This document shows, piece by piece, positions 19,907-28,654 of a DNA stretch of 34,835 nt. The notes under the pieces are model-generated. The model was not told the origin of the DNA. It saw only the letters and a program-made list of their open reading frames with translations, and made no database searches. A program made the position numbers and the translations under genes. How positions within the stretch are numbered: position 1 is the first letter of the stretch; each line of letters begins with the position of its first letter. Origin of the DNA: a virus; the IMG/VR virus record IMGVR_UViG_3300021976_000043, positions 1 to 34,835 of that record, one strand, 5' to 3'.

Positions 19907-22900
19907 CTACCCCCTCATTACTGGTCGTCTGGCCTGTCGCCGGGTCTCCAACATGAAGGCGACCTCGTGCGTCAGTGAGGCGGGAGTGCCGTAAGCCTGA
20001 ACGGTCACCGAATTGCCGCCGTCGTACGAGCGCGTGTCCGACGGGTCGAGAATCCGCTCCGGGACGCCGGTGCCGTTGTAGGCCATCGTCAGCCCCGGCA
20101 TCAGGTAGCCGCCGGAGTCGAACGTGAGGAACCGGCGCGGGTCGACGACGGAGCCGTTGACCCGGAATTCCTGATGCAGGTGGGGGCCGGTCGAATTGCC
20201 GGTCGAGCCTGAAAGGCCAACCAGTTCGCCCGGCGACACCACCCGGCCGGTCTTCCCGGCGAACGCCGACAGGTGGGCCTGGATGCTGCGCACGCCGCCC
20301 GCGCCCTGGATGCTGGCGTACTTGCCGTACGACCGGTTCCCCTTGTTGATGAAGTTCACGACACCGGCCATCGGCGCGAGGACCGCGTTGCCGGTCGGTG
20401 TTGGGAAGTCCTGGCCGGTGTGGCCGGGATACCCGTTGATCGGCACGCCGACTCGGTAGCTTCCAGGCAGGAGCGGGAAGGTGAAGCCGTCCTTGCCCCT
20501 ACCGCTGAAGCCGAAGTCGATGATCGTCGGGGGACGCTCGGTGTCCTTGTCCTTCGCCCAGCCGAACAGCGAGTTGTAGGCGTGGTCGATGGTGCTGCGC
20601 GCGGCACCACCGGGGATCAGTGGCTTCTCGGGAAGTACGTCGAGCACCTTGTTCTTGGCGGGCTCCAAGGTGTTCTGGATGACGAACGCCAGACCCTTCT
20701 CCAGCAGCTTCGCCGCGTCGTTGATCAGGTCCGGGTTCTGGCCACGACTGAGGCCGAGGCCCAGGCCCACTTTGACCGTGTCCCAGGACCAACCGTCGAA
20801 GGGTCCGCCGAAGCCTTCGCCGTTGTTCAAGGCGTTGACCACGGCGGGACCCAGCGTCTGGGTGGCCTTCGGGTTCAGCACGGCCTCGCCGCCGAGCAGC
20901 ATCCGGGGGGTCTCCCCGGTTCCCGGCACGATGCCGCCGGAGTGCATCTTGATCGGGTCGATCGGCTCGATGCTCGGGATGCCGGGGATGACGTCGAGGA
21001 CGATATTCAGGCCACCGATGAAGAAGTCGTTGATGACCCCGATGACCCAGTTGATGCCCTGCTTCACCTTGGTTAGCGCGCCGGAGAAGATGCCGCCGAG
21101 GAAATCGCCGATGCCCTGGAAAATTCCGACCACGCCGTCGTAGAGGCCCTGGGCGGCGTGGACGATCCCCCAGAATCCGGCGACGAGCGGGTCGATGACG
21201 TTCGTCTTGATCGCGGCCCAGGCACGCTTCAGGCCTGCGACGATCGAGTCCCAGTTTCGGATGATCGCCAGCGCGGCCAGGCCGACCGGGCCGATCAGGA
21301 TCGCGAGTATGAGCGGCCAGTTGTCCTTGACCCAGTTGAAGACGAACTTGATGGCCCCCCACACGGCGTTGAACACGGCGTCGACCACGTTCCGGAAGGT
21401 CTCCGAGGTCTCATAGGCCGACACGAGCGCGCTGGCGAGCCCCAGGATCAGCGAGATGACCAGCAGGAGGACGTTGGCCTTCATCGTGTTGTTCAAGATG
21501 GCCTGGGCAATGGTCCAGACCTTGATGCCTGCGGCGATGCCGATCAGCCCGGACACGATCGACGCCAGGATTATCGGGTCGATCGTCGCGATGACGGTGA
21601 AGATCCCGGTCAGCACGCCGAGCAGCGGCCCGCCCAGCGGTGCCATCGACTGGATGATGTTGCCGATGGCCCGGACGAACGCGGCCAGCATCTCCTTGAC
21701 CTTCGGCCAGTTCTGCTGCACGTAGGCCAGGAAGTTCTGGAAGCCCTGGTTCTGGTCGAGGCTCGTGCCCCAGTCCGCGAACGCCTCGGTGAGGTCTACC
21801 AGGCCGTTCATGATGTCGCCGGACACCGGTCCGAAGGCCATCAGCAGGCCAGCAAAGCCGGTGGCGATGTTGCCAAGGGCCTGCCCGAACGCGGTGGCGC
21901 TCGGTCCGGCGGTCGCCGCCAGGAAGCCGAAGAAGTCCTGCCAGAATGGACTGCCCAGCGCCGCCTCCGCTGAGTCGAGCAGACCGGCGAACGCACCGGC
22001 CACGGCCAGCACGATCGGGGTCAGCATCGGCAGCAGCTTCTCGATGATCTGCATGCCCCGGATGAACAGCGGCAGCACCGCAGGCTCCAGCGACGTGGCC
22101 CAGGCCAGGAAGGCGTCGCGCAGGTGCAGGAAGCCGTCCATGAGCTTGCGCTGCTCGGGGGTGAGCTGGTCCATGGCGTAGGCGAGGTTCTGGATCGCGG
22201 CGTTGCCGCTCTCCATCTGCATCGCCGCAAGCTCGGCCTGCTGGGCCTGTGCCGCCAGGGCGTCGGTGACTCGACGAGACGCGTCCTCGTTGGCCTGAGC
22301 CGCGTCCTGCCGGGCGCGGGCCAGCTCCAGCTCGGCGTCACGGTTGCCCCGGAGCGCCTTGGTTACGGAGAGGGTGGCGTCTTCCAGGCTGTCCTGGGCG
22401 TTGACCACCTGCTCCATGCCGTCGATGCCCCGGCGCTCGGCCTCGTTGAGTTCGTCGGTGGCCCGGCCCTGGTCGCGCTTGACGTCGGACAGCCGGTCCT
22501 CGGCCTCCTCGACGTCGAGGGCAGCCTTGCGGCGGTCCAGGCCGAGCTGGAGGGAGTCCCGCTGCACCTGCTGAAGGCGCTCTTCGGCCTGGGCGACGTC
22601 GAGCAGCGCGCGGCGGCGGTCCAGCTCCGAGGAGGCGCTGTTCTTGTTGACCTCGGCAAGCCGCGCCCTGGCGTCGGCGAGCGCGATTTGCGCCGCCTCG
22701 GCCTGGGTGTCGTTGCCGCCAGCCAGGCCGGTCAGCCGGTTCTTGGCCTCTTCCAGCGCGATCTCGGCGGACTGCTCGTCGCGGGCCAGGTCGGAGACCA
22801 GCTCACGCATGTCCTCCAGGGTCCGCAGGGCGTCCTGTCGAGCCCGGGTGAGATCTTCCTGTGCCCGGCGCTGGTCCTCCTGGGCGTTGAGCAGCGCGAT

Positions 22901-23827
22901 GCCGGAGTCGATGACGCGTTCCTGAGCAGACGCGATCCGGCGGTCGCCGTCCTCGGCGGTCCGGGCCACGTCACGCTGAGCGTCGGCGACCCGCTGGGCA
23001 GCCTGCTGGGCCGCGTAGGCGTTGGAGAGCTGCTGGGCAGCCCTGGTGCCTGACGTGGTGGCGGCAGACTTCTCCGCAGTCTCCTGAGCCTTCACAGCCT
23101 CGGTCACGGCGCTGATGGCCGGGAGGGCGACGGCGATGAGCCCACCGACGCCGACACCGGCACCGGCGAACGCCGCCGCGAGCCCGCCGACGGCGACCGT
23201 GACCGCGCCGAGCCCGGGGAGGAACGCCGGGGCGATAGCGCCGCCGAGCAGAATCAGGCCACCGATTTGGGTGGCCAGGAATCGGGTCGAGCCGATGGCC
23301 TGGCTGTCGTTGACGTGGACGTCGACCTCGGCGTCTTCGCCATCCAGTCGGTTGATCATCGCCTGGACGGCGGACAGCTCGGCGATGGCCTGACCAGCGT
23401 TGACCCGGACGTCGACGGAGGCGTCGTCGCGGGCTACGGCCTGGAGTTCGGCGACGAGCGCGGCAAGCTCAGCCTGAGCCTCACCGGCGTCGATGTCCAC
23501 GCCGATGCGCAGGTCGCGCATCGCGTCCAGGCGGGCGCGGAGGCCCGCCAGGGCAGCATTGACACCGGTGATGTCCGCGCTGATCGGGATGTCCGGCAGC
23601 GCCTTGTAGGCGGCGTCCAGGCGCTTGCGGAAGGCGTCGGAGAACTTGCCCCCGGCGCTGACCCCGGCCCGGTCGAAGTCGCGGTCGAGGACGCGTCCGT
23701 CGACCGTCGGCTGTACCGGGATCTCGACCTTCTGCGAGTTCTCGCGCAGTTCCCTGCTGATTTGCTTGTTGAAGCCCCGGAGGCTCGGAACGACATCGAT
23801 GAACGCCTGGCCAGCCTTGTAGGCCAC
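19907..23827 (-). CDS. Tape measure protein with M23 peptidase domain, 1306 aa
   Basis: This is the longest gene of the window. GTG 23827 follows GGGGAGG. The N-terminus MAYKAGQAFIDVVPSLRGF is typical of tape measures. Hydrophobic segments at about 183-240, a long coiled-coil region at about 245-530 rich in Ala/Arg/Glu/Gln, and further hydrophobic segments in the middle match the family. Near the C-terminus (about 1130-1225) is an M23/LytM endopeptidase with H1136-x3-D1140, H1185 and HLH 1216-1218. Length sets the tail-tube length (roughly 1.5 angstrom per residue by the usual rule). The peptidase can open the wall during DNA entry. Confidence 0.95.
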   Translation of the reverse strand: MAYKAGQAFIDVVPSLRGFNKQISRELRENSQKVEIPVQPTVDGRVLDRDFDRAGVSAGGKFSDAFRKRLDAAYKALPDIPISADITGVNAALAGLRARLDAMRDLRIGVDIDAGEAQAELAALVAELQAVARDDASVDVRVNAGQAIAELSAVQAMINRLDGEDAEVDVHVNDSQAIGSTRFLATQIGGLILLGGAIAPAFLPGLGAVTVAVGGLAAAFAGAGVGVGGLIAVALPAISAVTEAVKAQETAEKSAATTSGTRAAQQLSNAYAAQQAAQRVADAQRDVARTAEDGDRRIASAQERVIDSGIALLNAQEDQRRAQEDLTRARQDALRTLEDMRELVSDLARDEQSAEIALEEAKNRLTGLAGGNDTQAEAAQIALADARARLAEVNKNSASSELDRRRALLDVAQAEERLQQVQRDSLQLGLDRRKAALDVEEAEDRLSDVKRDQGRATDELNEAERRGIDGMEQVVNAQDSLEDATLSVTKALRGNRDAELELARARQDAAQANEDASRRVTDALAAQAQQAELAAMQMESGNAAIQNLAYAMDQLTPEQRKLMDGFLHLRDAFLAWATSLEPAVLPLFIRGMQIIEKLLPMLTPIVLAVAGAFAGLLDSAEAALGSPFWQDFFGFLAATAGPSATAFGQALGNIATGFAGLLMAFGPVSGDIMNGLVDLTEAFADWGTSLDQNQGFQNFLAYVQQNWPKVKEMLAAFVRAIGNIIQSMAPLGGPLLGVLTGIFTVIATIDPIILASIVSGLIGIAAGIKVWTIAQAILNNTMKANVLLLVISLILGLASALVSAYETSETFRNVVDAVFNAVWGAIKFVFNWVKDNWPLILAILIGPVGLAALAIIRNWDSIVAGLKRAWAAIKTNVIDPLVAGFWGIVHAAQGLYDGVVGIFQGIGDFLGGIFSGALTKVKQGINWVIGVINDFFIGGLNIVLDVIPGIPSIEPIDPIKMHSGGIVPGTGETPRMLLGGEAVLNPKATQTLGPAVVNALNNGEGFGGPFDGWSWDTVKVGLGLGLSRGQNPDLINDAAKLLEKGLAFVIQNTLEPAKNKVLDVLPEKPLIPGGAARSTIDHAYNSLFGWAKDKDTERPPTIIDFGFSGRGKDGFTFPLLPGSYRVGVPINGYPGHTGQDFPTPTGNAVLAPMAGVVNFINKGNRSYGKYASIQGAGGVRSIQAHLSAFAGKTGRVVSPGELVGLSGSTGNSTGPHLHQEFRVNGSVVDPRRFLTFDSGGYLMPGLTMAYNGTGVPERILDPSDTRSYDGGNSVTVQAYGTPASLTHEVAFMLETRRQARRPVMRG

Positions 23828-23842
23828 GACGCCTCCCCGGGT

Positions 23843-24690
23843 CTACTCGTCTTCGTCGCTGACGCGTAGCGCCCGCTTGACTCGATTGGCATGTGCTGGG
23901 GTGACAGCGGTCACGATGTCCAAGACATCGCGCGCGCCCCAGCGCTTCTTGGCGCGGTCCCGGGCCGTCTCCGGCCGAGGGAACGGCTTCGGAGCTTTCG
24001 GCTTGCCCTTCTTCTTGCCGCTGTTGGCGACGATGAAATTCGTGTTGAGCATCCCGAGCAGGTCGTGGATGCCCGCCAAGATCTCTTCGGTGGTGCCGAA
24101 CTCGGTGATCGGTGGCCGGTACTCGCGCACCGGCGCGTCGCGCGTCAGGTCGACGATCTCGTCGTCCTGGGCCATGGCCTCGACGAACCTCGACGTGCGG
24201 GGGAAGCCGTCGATCAGGTTCAGCAGGAAGCGGTACCGGTGGCGGCGCAGGAGATCAGCGAGGTCCCAGCCCCCGCCGAACCCCTGCCCGCCGAGGGCCA
24301 GATCAGCTTCGATGGCTTCCCAGTACCGGACCAGAATCGCTATCAGCCGAGAAAATTTGCCGGGTCGATCCCGTAGTGCTCGTACCAGCCGCGCAGCAGC
24401 GGGTTGACCTTCCAGACGGGCAGCGGCCCGGCCTCGGCGAAGTCCTCGTACCGGTCGCCCATCAGGATGGGCAGCATCATGACCTGGCCACCGGGGGAGT
24501 TGCCGAGGTTCAGGATCTGCACGATGTCGACCTCGGCCGGATCGGCGAGGATGAACTTCTTGCCGCCGTGGGTGAACTCGAACGGCTTCTTGACCTCCCC
24601 CTCGCGGGTGAGGCCGTCCAGGTTGAACGCGGCACCGGCGCGACGTGCGGGCGGCTTGCGATCCTGGGGCTTACGAGGCGCTGTTGCCAT
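23843..24690 (-). CDS. Tail assembly chaperone G-T, made by -1 frameshift, 282 aa
   Basis: Ribosomes reading the upstream chaperone slip back one base at A-AAT-TTT (24358 to 24352) and continue without any stop to 23843. I checked every codon of the gap: it stays open, encoding RLIAILVRYWEAIEADLALGG, then a GWDLADLLRRHRYRF and LLNLIDGFPRTSRF, as in known G-T proteins, then joins the frame with MAQDDE at 24175. The product is 113 residues of the first frame plus 169 of the second. The C-terminal T part is basic with a KKKGKPKAPKPF stretch. These chaperones help load the tape measure and tube. Confidence 0.88.
24343..24690 (-). CDS. Tail assembly chaperone G, 115 aa
   Basis: This is the unshifted product. 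Residues 1-45 are basic and Pro/Ala-rich, then FEFTHGGKKFILADPAEVDIVQIL and VMMLPILMGDRYEDF, ending GIDPANFLG. It matches the short chaperone of the G/G-T pair in layout (about 110-140 residues) and in location between the major tail protein and the tape measure. The slippery heptamer lies within the last five codons. Confidence 0.87.
   Translation of the reverse strand: MATAPRKPQDRKPPARRAGAAFNLDGLTREGEVKKPFEFTHGGKKFILADPAEVDIVQILNLGNSPGGQVMMLPILMGDRYEDFAEAGPLPVWKVNPLLRGWYEHYGIDPANFLG
24352..24358 (-). other. -1 ribosomal slippery heptanucleotide
   Basis: The coding-strand sequence is AAATTTT, read as A-AAT-TTT in the zero frame, the canonical X-XXY-YYZ pattern. It is positioned three codons before the stop of the first chaperone and opens into the second frame, as expected for a tail chaperone recoding site. 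Confidence 0.88.
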
Positions 24691-24706
24691 GGGGGTCGGC
24701 TCCTAC

Positions 24707-24988
24707 TCAGGCTGTGGGGGTATCGGGGGTTTCGGTGGCTCGCGCGCGCCGGGCCTGGGACCGGCTCACGATGGCGGGCGGGGAGCCTGGCACCGGCTCC
24801 GAGCGCCGATGTTCGGCCTCGTCCTCCGGCAGTGGCGGTGTCTCGATGCGGCTGTCGTCGTCGAACGGCTGCGGCAGCTCGAACGAGGGCTCGACTTCCT
24901 GCCAGCCCTCGGCGATGAGCTGGGTGGCGTTGGAAGCGGTCTTGGTGCTGACGGTCTTGCCGCCGCGCGTGAAATGCCTCTCGCGCAC
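24707..24988 (-). CDS. Hypothetical protein between major tail protein and chaperones, 93 aa
   Basis: Two GTG starts are possible. GTG 24994 overlaps the AAGGAG site, so GTG 24988, with a spacing of five, is chosen. The N-terminal half (HFTRGGKTVSTKTASNATQLIAEGW) resembles the short phage proteins found at this position; the C-terminal half is Pro/Glu/Arg-rich and disordered. A structural or assembly role is inferred from place only. Confidence 0.7.
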   Translation of the reverse strand: MRERHFTRGGKTVSTKTASNATQLIAEGWQEVEPSFELPQPFDDDSRIETPPLPEDEAEHRRSEPVPGSPPAIVSRSQARRARATETPDTPTA

Positions 24989-25028
24989 GTTCACTCCTTA
25001 CGTGGGGGGTGGGGGTGATGGGGGTAGA

Positions 25029-25068
25029 GCGCGGGCGAGCCGTCACCCCCGCGACGACTCGCCCGCGC
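25029..25068 (-). terminator. Hairpin after the major tail protein gene
   Basis: Arms 25029-25039 and 25058-25068 form a perfect 11-bp stem (GCGCGGGCGAG and its complement), extended inward by CGTC/GACG after one mismatch. It lies seven bases beyond the major tail protein stop on the - strand. A partial terminator here would keep major tail protein mRNA above that of downstream tail genes. Confidence 0.8.
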
Positions 25069-25074
25069 CGCCTA

Positions 25075-25728
25075 TCAGGTGCCGGGGTCGGGCGGGAAGC
25101 CCTCGTCCTCGGGCACGCGGCCGGGACCGGCGAAGAAGTGCCTGACGGCAGTGCCTTCGTCGCTGTCCTGGAACGCGGTGTAGGTGAGCTGGTAGGAGAC
25201 CGGCGTGTCCGAGTCCTGCCAGGTCTGCTCGGCAACCTCGGTCACCTTGGACCGGAGGAAGTGCTGGCCTCGGTAGTATTCGCCGCCCGCTGCCGTGTCC
25301 CGGGCGATCACGAGGATGCGCCGGTACGGGAACGGGGGCAGCGGAGCCTCGTCGAACGAGGACTCGCCGCCGGTGGCGGTCAGGACGGTGGACAGATCCT
25401 GGCCGATGTACTCCTGGAGCACGGTCAGGCTCGTCTCCATCGCGGTGACGGTGAGTCGCTTGGTCGCCCGGCGGATGTCCGACCGGACCGGCTCAGCGCC
25501 GCCCCAGCCGAAGATCTCGGAGACCTCGGTCTCACGGGGCCATGCCACGCCGTCCTCCGTGATCCATCCCAGCGGCTCATAGTCGGTGGGGATGGCCACG
25601 AGAGCACCGGTCGTGTCGGTGATCGCGGTAATGACAGCGGCGGACATGGGCGCAACGAACACAGCGCCAGCCATGCCCTTGCGCACCAGGTCGTTGTTCC
25701 TGACGTTGATGTCGTCGAAAAGGGCCAT
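25075..25728 (-). CDS. Major tail protein (tail tube), 217 aa
   Basis: The sequence has the tube-protein pattern of actinophages: a starting MALFDDINVRNNDLVRKGMAG, then YEPLGWITEDGVAWPRETE, and EIFGWGGAEPVRSD followed by beta strands. Hexameric rings of this protein stack to form the tube. ATG 25728 follows GAAGGGAA. The gene is bracketed by hairpins (25029-25068 downstream and 25747-25776 upstream), which fits separate control of a high-copy protein. Confidence 0.92.
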   Translation of the reverse strand: MALFDDINVRNNDLVRKGMAGAVFVAPMSAAVITAITDTTGALVAIPTDYEPLGWITEDGVAWPRETEVSEIFGWGGAEPVRSDIRRATKRLTVTAMETSLTVLQEYIGQDLSTVLTATGGESSFDEAPLPPFPYRRILVIARDTAAGGEYYRGQHFLRSKVTEVAEQTWQDSDTPVSYQLTYTAFQDSDEGTAVRHFFAGPGRVPEDEGFPPDPGT

Positions 25729-25746
25729 GACGACGTTCCCTTCTAT

Positions 25747-25776
25747 GCGGGGCGGTTAGACCCCGCGAGGGCGGGG
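25747..25776 (-). promoter_or_regulatory. Mutually exclusive hairpins upstream of the major tail protein gene
   Basis: Three six-base blocks alternate: GCGGGG (25747-25752), CCCCGC (25761-25766) and GCGGGG (25771-25776). The centre block can pair with either neighbour but not both, an attenuator-like arrangement in the 71-base gap before the major tail protein start. It may instead simply stabilise the mRNA. Confidence 0.45.
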
Positions 25777-25799
25777 CGATTGGATTTCGGGGGTGAGCG

Positions 25800-26183
25800 T
25801 CAGCGGCGAAAGCTGAGCCGGTATGTCGCCGTGTGGTACCGGGTAGATGGGTCCGGCCACGGCAGTTCAAAGGGGCTGGCCTCGGTCTCGCAGCGGTCGA
25901 GACGGCCAGCCGTGGTGATGTGCGGGTAGCTCAGAAGTCGCTGACGGACGGCCTCGGAGAGGTCGCGAGAGGTCTCGTAGTCGGCGGCGTAGACGTCGAC
26001 GACCATCCGCACGAAATCGGTCAGCTTGTCGTCGGTGCCGCCGACCTTGCGGACGCGGATCACCGGCATGTCCTGCTGGAAGTCCGGCTGGAGCTGGGAC
26101 CCAACGATGTCGCTCACAATGAGGTCGTCGAGCAGGTTGACCAGCACCAGGTGGGGGTCCGGCCACGGAGCCAGGTCGGCCAT
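25800..26183 (-). CDS. Tail terminator protein, 127 aa
   Basis: ATG 26183 shares a base with the previous stop (TGATG). The layout LVLVNLLDDLIVSDIVGSQL, then MPVIRVRKVGGTDD and VVDVYAADYETSRDLSEAVRQRLL, is typical of proteins that cap the tail tube and join it to the head (gpU/gp17-like). It directly precedes the major tail protein gene, the standard place. Confidence 0.82.
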   Translation of the reverse strand: MADLAPWPDPHLVLVNLLDDLIVSDIVGSQLQPDFQQDMPVIRVRKVGGTDDKLTDFVRMVVDVYAADYETSRDLSEAVRQRLLSYPHITTAGRLDRCETEASPFELPWPDPSTRYHTATYRLSFRR

Positions 26184-26497
26184 CAGAACTGGTACCGCTC
26201 GATGTAGTCGACGGTGCGCGACAGCACGTGGTGGCCGTGGAACCATTCGACGGCGGCTGCGTGGTCGGCCTTGTTGTGGAGCCTGGCCATGGCACGGCGG
26301 CTGTTGGCACGGCGGCCGATGCGCCCGCTGGTGAGGCCCCTTTCGACCTCGAACGACTTGGCGTACTCGCCGCTGTCCACCGGGGAGATCGCCACGGCGT
26401 AGTTGCGTCCGGCGTCGGCGAAGGTGCCGACGAGCTTGTGCATCTCGGGGCCGTTCAGCATCTCGGCGATGCCCTTGTGGTCGGGGACGTAGCGCAT
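26183..26497 (-). CDS. HK97 gp10-like head-tail joining protein, 104 aa
   Basis: ATG 26497 follows AGGGGGC. Features are a basic small fold with SGEYAKSFEVERG and GRIGRRANSRRAMARLHNKADHAAAVEWFHG, resembling HK97 gp10-type tail completion proteins. Order adaptor-stopper-gp10-terminator is the standard connector block, which supports the assignment. A longer frame to 26575 overlaps the stopper gene and lacks a ribosome site. Confidence 0.78.
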   Translation of the reverse strand: MRYVPDHKGIAEMLNGPEMHKLVGTFADAGRNYAVAISPVDSGEYAKSFEVERGLTSGRIGRRANSRRAMARLHNKADHAAAVEWFHGHHVLSRTVDYIERYQF

Positions 26498-26508
26498 CGA
26501 CTGGCCCC

Positions 26509-26865
26509 CTAGCCGTTGGCCCGCTTGAGGGCGATCTGGGTACCGATGTGGATGTGGGTCCAGGGCGACTGCCACCGGCCGGGCTCGCCGTCGACCTGCC
26601 AGATGACGGTCTCTTCGCCGTCGTTGGTCAGGTGGATGATCTCCGGGATGAGCACTTCGTCGGTGGCCTGGATGTCAGCGCCGAACGGCACGAACAGCCA
26701 GTAGCCGACGATCACCGTCTCGCGCAGGTCGGTCTCTTCGTCCGAGAAGCGCGGTGCCCACGCGCACCCCTCCTGCTCGCGCGTGGTGTGCCCGGTGGGG
26801 TCGTTGAAGGTCGTCCGACCTGAGGGCCGGCGAATTATCACCGGCCCCATGACCGGCGGGAACAT
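26509..26865 (-). CDS. Head-tail connector (stopper-like), 118 aa
   Basis: ATG 26865 is preferred: it makes a TGATG overlap with the adaptor gene and lies eight bases after GAGAGG, whereas GTG 26871 lies only two bases after it. The protein is beta-rich, with RRPSGRTTFNDPTG, VIVGYWLFVPFGADIQATDEV and GRWQSPWTHIH, as in head-tail stopper proteins that close the portal channel before tail attachment. Confidence 0.78.
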   Translation of the reverse strand: MFPPVMGPVIIRRPSGRTTFNDPTGHTTREQEGCAWAPRFSDEETDLRETVIVGYWLFVPFGADIQATDEVLIPEIIHLTNDGEETVIWQVDGEPGRWQSPWTHIHIGTQIALKRANG

Positions 26866-27281
26866 CAGCACAACCTCTCGGCGTCGAAGACGCGCCGTGG
26901 CAGGTCAGTGGGCGTGGTGTCGATCTGGAAGGCCCGGCCACCGGCGCTGCCGAGCAGTTCGCGGCGTTCGCTGGGCGACAGGAAGCTTCCACCCGGCTCG
27001 TCGCCGCTGTGCGTGTAGCCCCGGGTGAACGGCCCGGTGGTCTCCTGCATCTGCCGGTACCCCTCGGGGTTCCTGGCGTGCCGGATGACCATCCGGGCGA
27101 CGATCTTCTGAACTCGTTCCAGCGGGACCCGGCCGTCGCCGATACGTTCGGCGATGTCCGGGACGGAGGCCACGATGGTGTCCTCGGCGTCGTCGATAAG
27201 CGTTGCCAGCGTGGCTGCGTCGGGGATCTCCCCGGAACCGAGCCAGCGGTCGCAGACGTCCTGGGGCGACGTGTAGGCCAT
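26865..27281 (-). CDS. Head-tail adaptor (Gp19/Gp15-like), 138 aa
   Basis: Residues 1-85 are helical and fit the adaptor family: YTSPQDVCDRWLG, LIDDAEDTIVASVPDI and VQKIVARMVIRHARNPEG, then GPFTRGYTHS. The C-terminus has SLSPSERRELLG-type sequence. The adaptor ring attaches under the portal. ATG 27281 follows GGAGGG at a spacing of five. Confidence 0.85.
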   Translation of the reverse strand: MAYTSPQDVCDRWLGSGEIPDAATLATLIDDAEDTIVASVPDIAERIGDGRVPLERVQKIVARMVIRHARNPEGYRQMQETTGPFTRGYTHSGDEPGGSFLSPSERRELLGSAGGRAFQIDTTPTDLPRRVFDAERLC

Positions 27282-27294
27282 CAGGACCCTCCGG

Positions 27295-27612
27295 TCAGCG
27301 TGTCGGGATACCGGCTCTGTCGAGTACGTCGATGACGTGTGTGCGCGTCATCTCGGCGTTGACCTCGACGCCGTGGTCTCTGGCGTAGTCGAACCACGCC
27401 TCGACGGTCGAGCCCTTGCCATATCTCGGGGGTGGCGTGGCCTCGTCGGGTACCGGCGGGACCTCCGAGTCGTCCTCGGAGGTCCACGCCGATTCCTCGG
27501 TGATGAGGTCCGCCGCCCAGTCGGGCACGTGCTCCGTCTCCGGGCCGAACGCCTCCACGAGGAAGGTGTTGGGGTTCCGGAGCAGGAAACGGCCAGTCAG
27601 GCGGCGGGCCAT
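27295..27612 (-). CDS. SAP/Rho-N-like small head-region protein, 105 aa
   Basis: ATG 27612 starts one base after the capsid stop. The first 70 residues are acidic and Pro-rich (DDSEVPPVPDEATPPPRYG). The C-terminal 40 residues, VEAWFDYARDHGVEVNAEMTRTHVIDVLDRAG, match the small helical SAP/lysine-binding-like module often found just after actinophage capsid genes. Its role is unknown; it may help capsid or connector assembly. Confidence 0.75.
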   Translation of the reverse strand: MARRLTGRFLLRNPNTFLVEAFGPETEHVPDWAADLITEESAWTSEDDSEVPPVPDEATPPPRYGKGSTVEAWFDYARDHGVEVNAEMTRTHVIDVLDRAGIPTR

Positions 27613-27613
27613 G

Positions 27614-28654
27614 TCACAGCACCGTCGCGACGAACGACAGGTCCGGGTTGGCGAGCACCGGCAGGCCAATGGCATCGCCAATGACCTCAAGCCCATGCGG
27701 GGGCTTGTCGTGCTGGTACACACCGACCACGACGCCGGGCTGGTCCGAGTCCTCGATCCCGTAACCGGGAACCGTGGACGAGAGCGTGCGGCCCCACCAG
27801 GTGCCACCCAGGTCCGTGCCTTCAGCGTCATTGGTGTCGACGGCAGCAGGCAGGAGGTACACCTTGTTGTCGGGCAGCACCTTGGTGAGGGTGCCATTGA
27901 CCTTGACCCGACGGTCGTAGAGCGTGATCGGCGGGAGGCCATTGCCGATCACCAGGTCGCGAACGTCCTGAGTGATGGCGGGCCGGGTGGCACCACCCTG
28001 GAGGACCATCCGGAACTGGTCGCCGTTGCACAGCGCCCGGAAGGCCCGGGTCGACATGAGCAGCGCGCCCGGCTCCGAGCCGGTGTCGTCGGTGTACGTC
28101 TGCGACCAGGTGGAGAGCTGGGTCAGACGGTCAGCCGCCGTGTTCGACCAGAGCGTGCCTGCGGTGACGGCGTGGTCGGCATCGCGGCCGAAGTTGTCCG
28201 CGCTCTTGAAGTTGTACTGGTCGATCGTGGCGATGCCAGTGTCGATCACGATGCCGCGCAGCCGCTCGATCGCATCAGCGATGGCGCGGACCGTGCGGTC
28301 CGTCGCCCCCTGCACGGTCACCAGGGCCAGCTCGGCGCTGACGCTGCCGCCACGGGCGCGAAGCTGCTCGTACTCCGTGATCGGCTCGCTCCGGCCGAGA
28401 GCAGGCAGCTCGATCGTCACCCGACGGGAGACGTCGCGGTTGCCGATCTCAGGCTCGGCGTCGAACGCGCGGAAGTTCGCGACGTCGACCAGGCCACCGT
28501 TCTGGCCCGCGACGAAGCGCGCCACAACGTCGGAGATGAACCGGTTGGGGAGGAAGCGGGCCAGAGTGCCCTGTCGGGCCTCGTACGCCGCCAGGGACTC
28601 ACGGGCGTACCCCGAGAGGGTCGCCGGGTCAATGACCTCAGTCCAGAGCGCCAT
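27614..28654 (-). CDS. Major capsid protein, 346 aa
   Basis: The sequence shows HK97-fold capsid features of the phage capsid E type: RFLPNRFISDVVARFVAG, NGGLVDVANFRAFDAEPEIG, IELPALGRSEPITEYEQLR, and a C-terminal PGVVVGVYQHDKPPHGLEVIGDAIGLPVL. It lies after the decoration and scaffold genes, as usual. ATG 28654 overlaps the decoration stop (TGATG). Confidence 0.93.
   Translation of the reverse strand: MALWTEVIDPATLSGYARESLAAYEARQGTLARFLPNRFISDVVARFVAGQNGGLVDVANFRAFDAEPEIGNRDVSRRVTIELPALGRSEPITEYEQLRARGGSVSAELALVTVQGATDRTVRAIADAIERLRGIVIDTGIATIDQYNFKSADNFGRDADHAVTAGTLWSNTAADRLTQLSTWSQTYTDDTGSEPGALLMSTRAFRALCNGDQFRMVLQGGATRPAITQDVRDLVIGNGLPPITLYDRRVKVNGTLTKVLPDNKVYLLPAAVDTNDAEGTDLGGTWWGRTLSSTVPGYGIEDSDQPGVVVGVYQHDKPPHGLEVIGDAIGLPVLANPDLSFVATVL

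Noticed and set aside
24992-24994. GTG at 24994 as start of the gene ending at 24707
   Set aside because: It overlaps the AAGGAG ribosome site itself; GTG 24988 has proper spacing.
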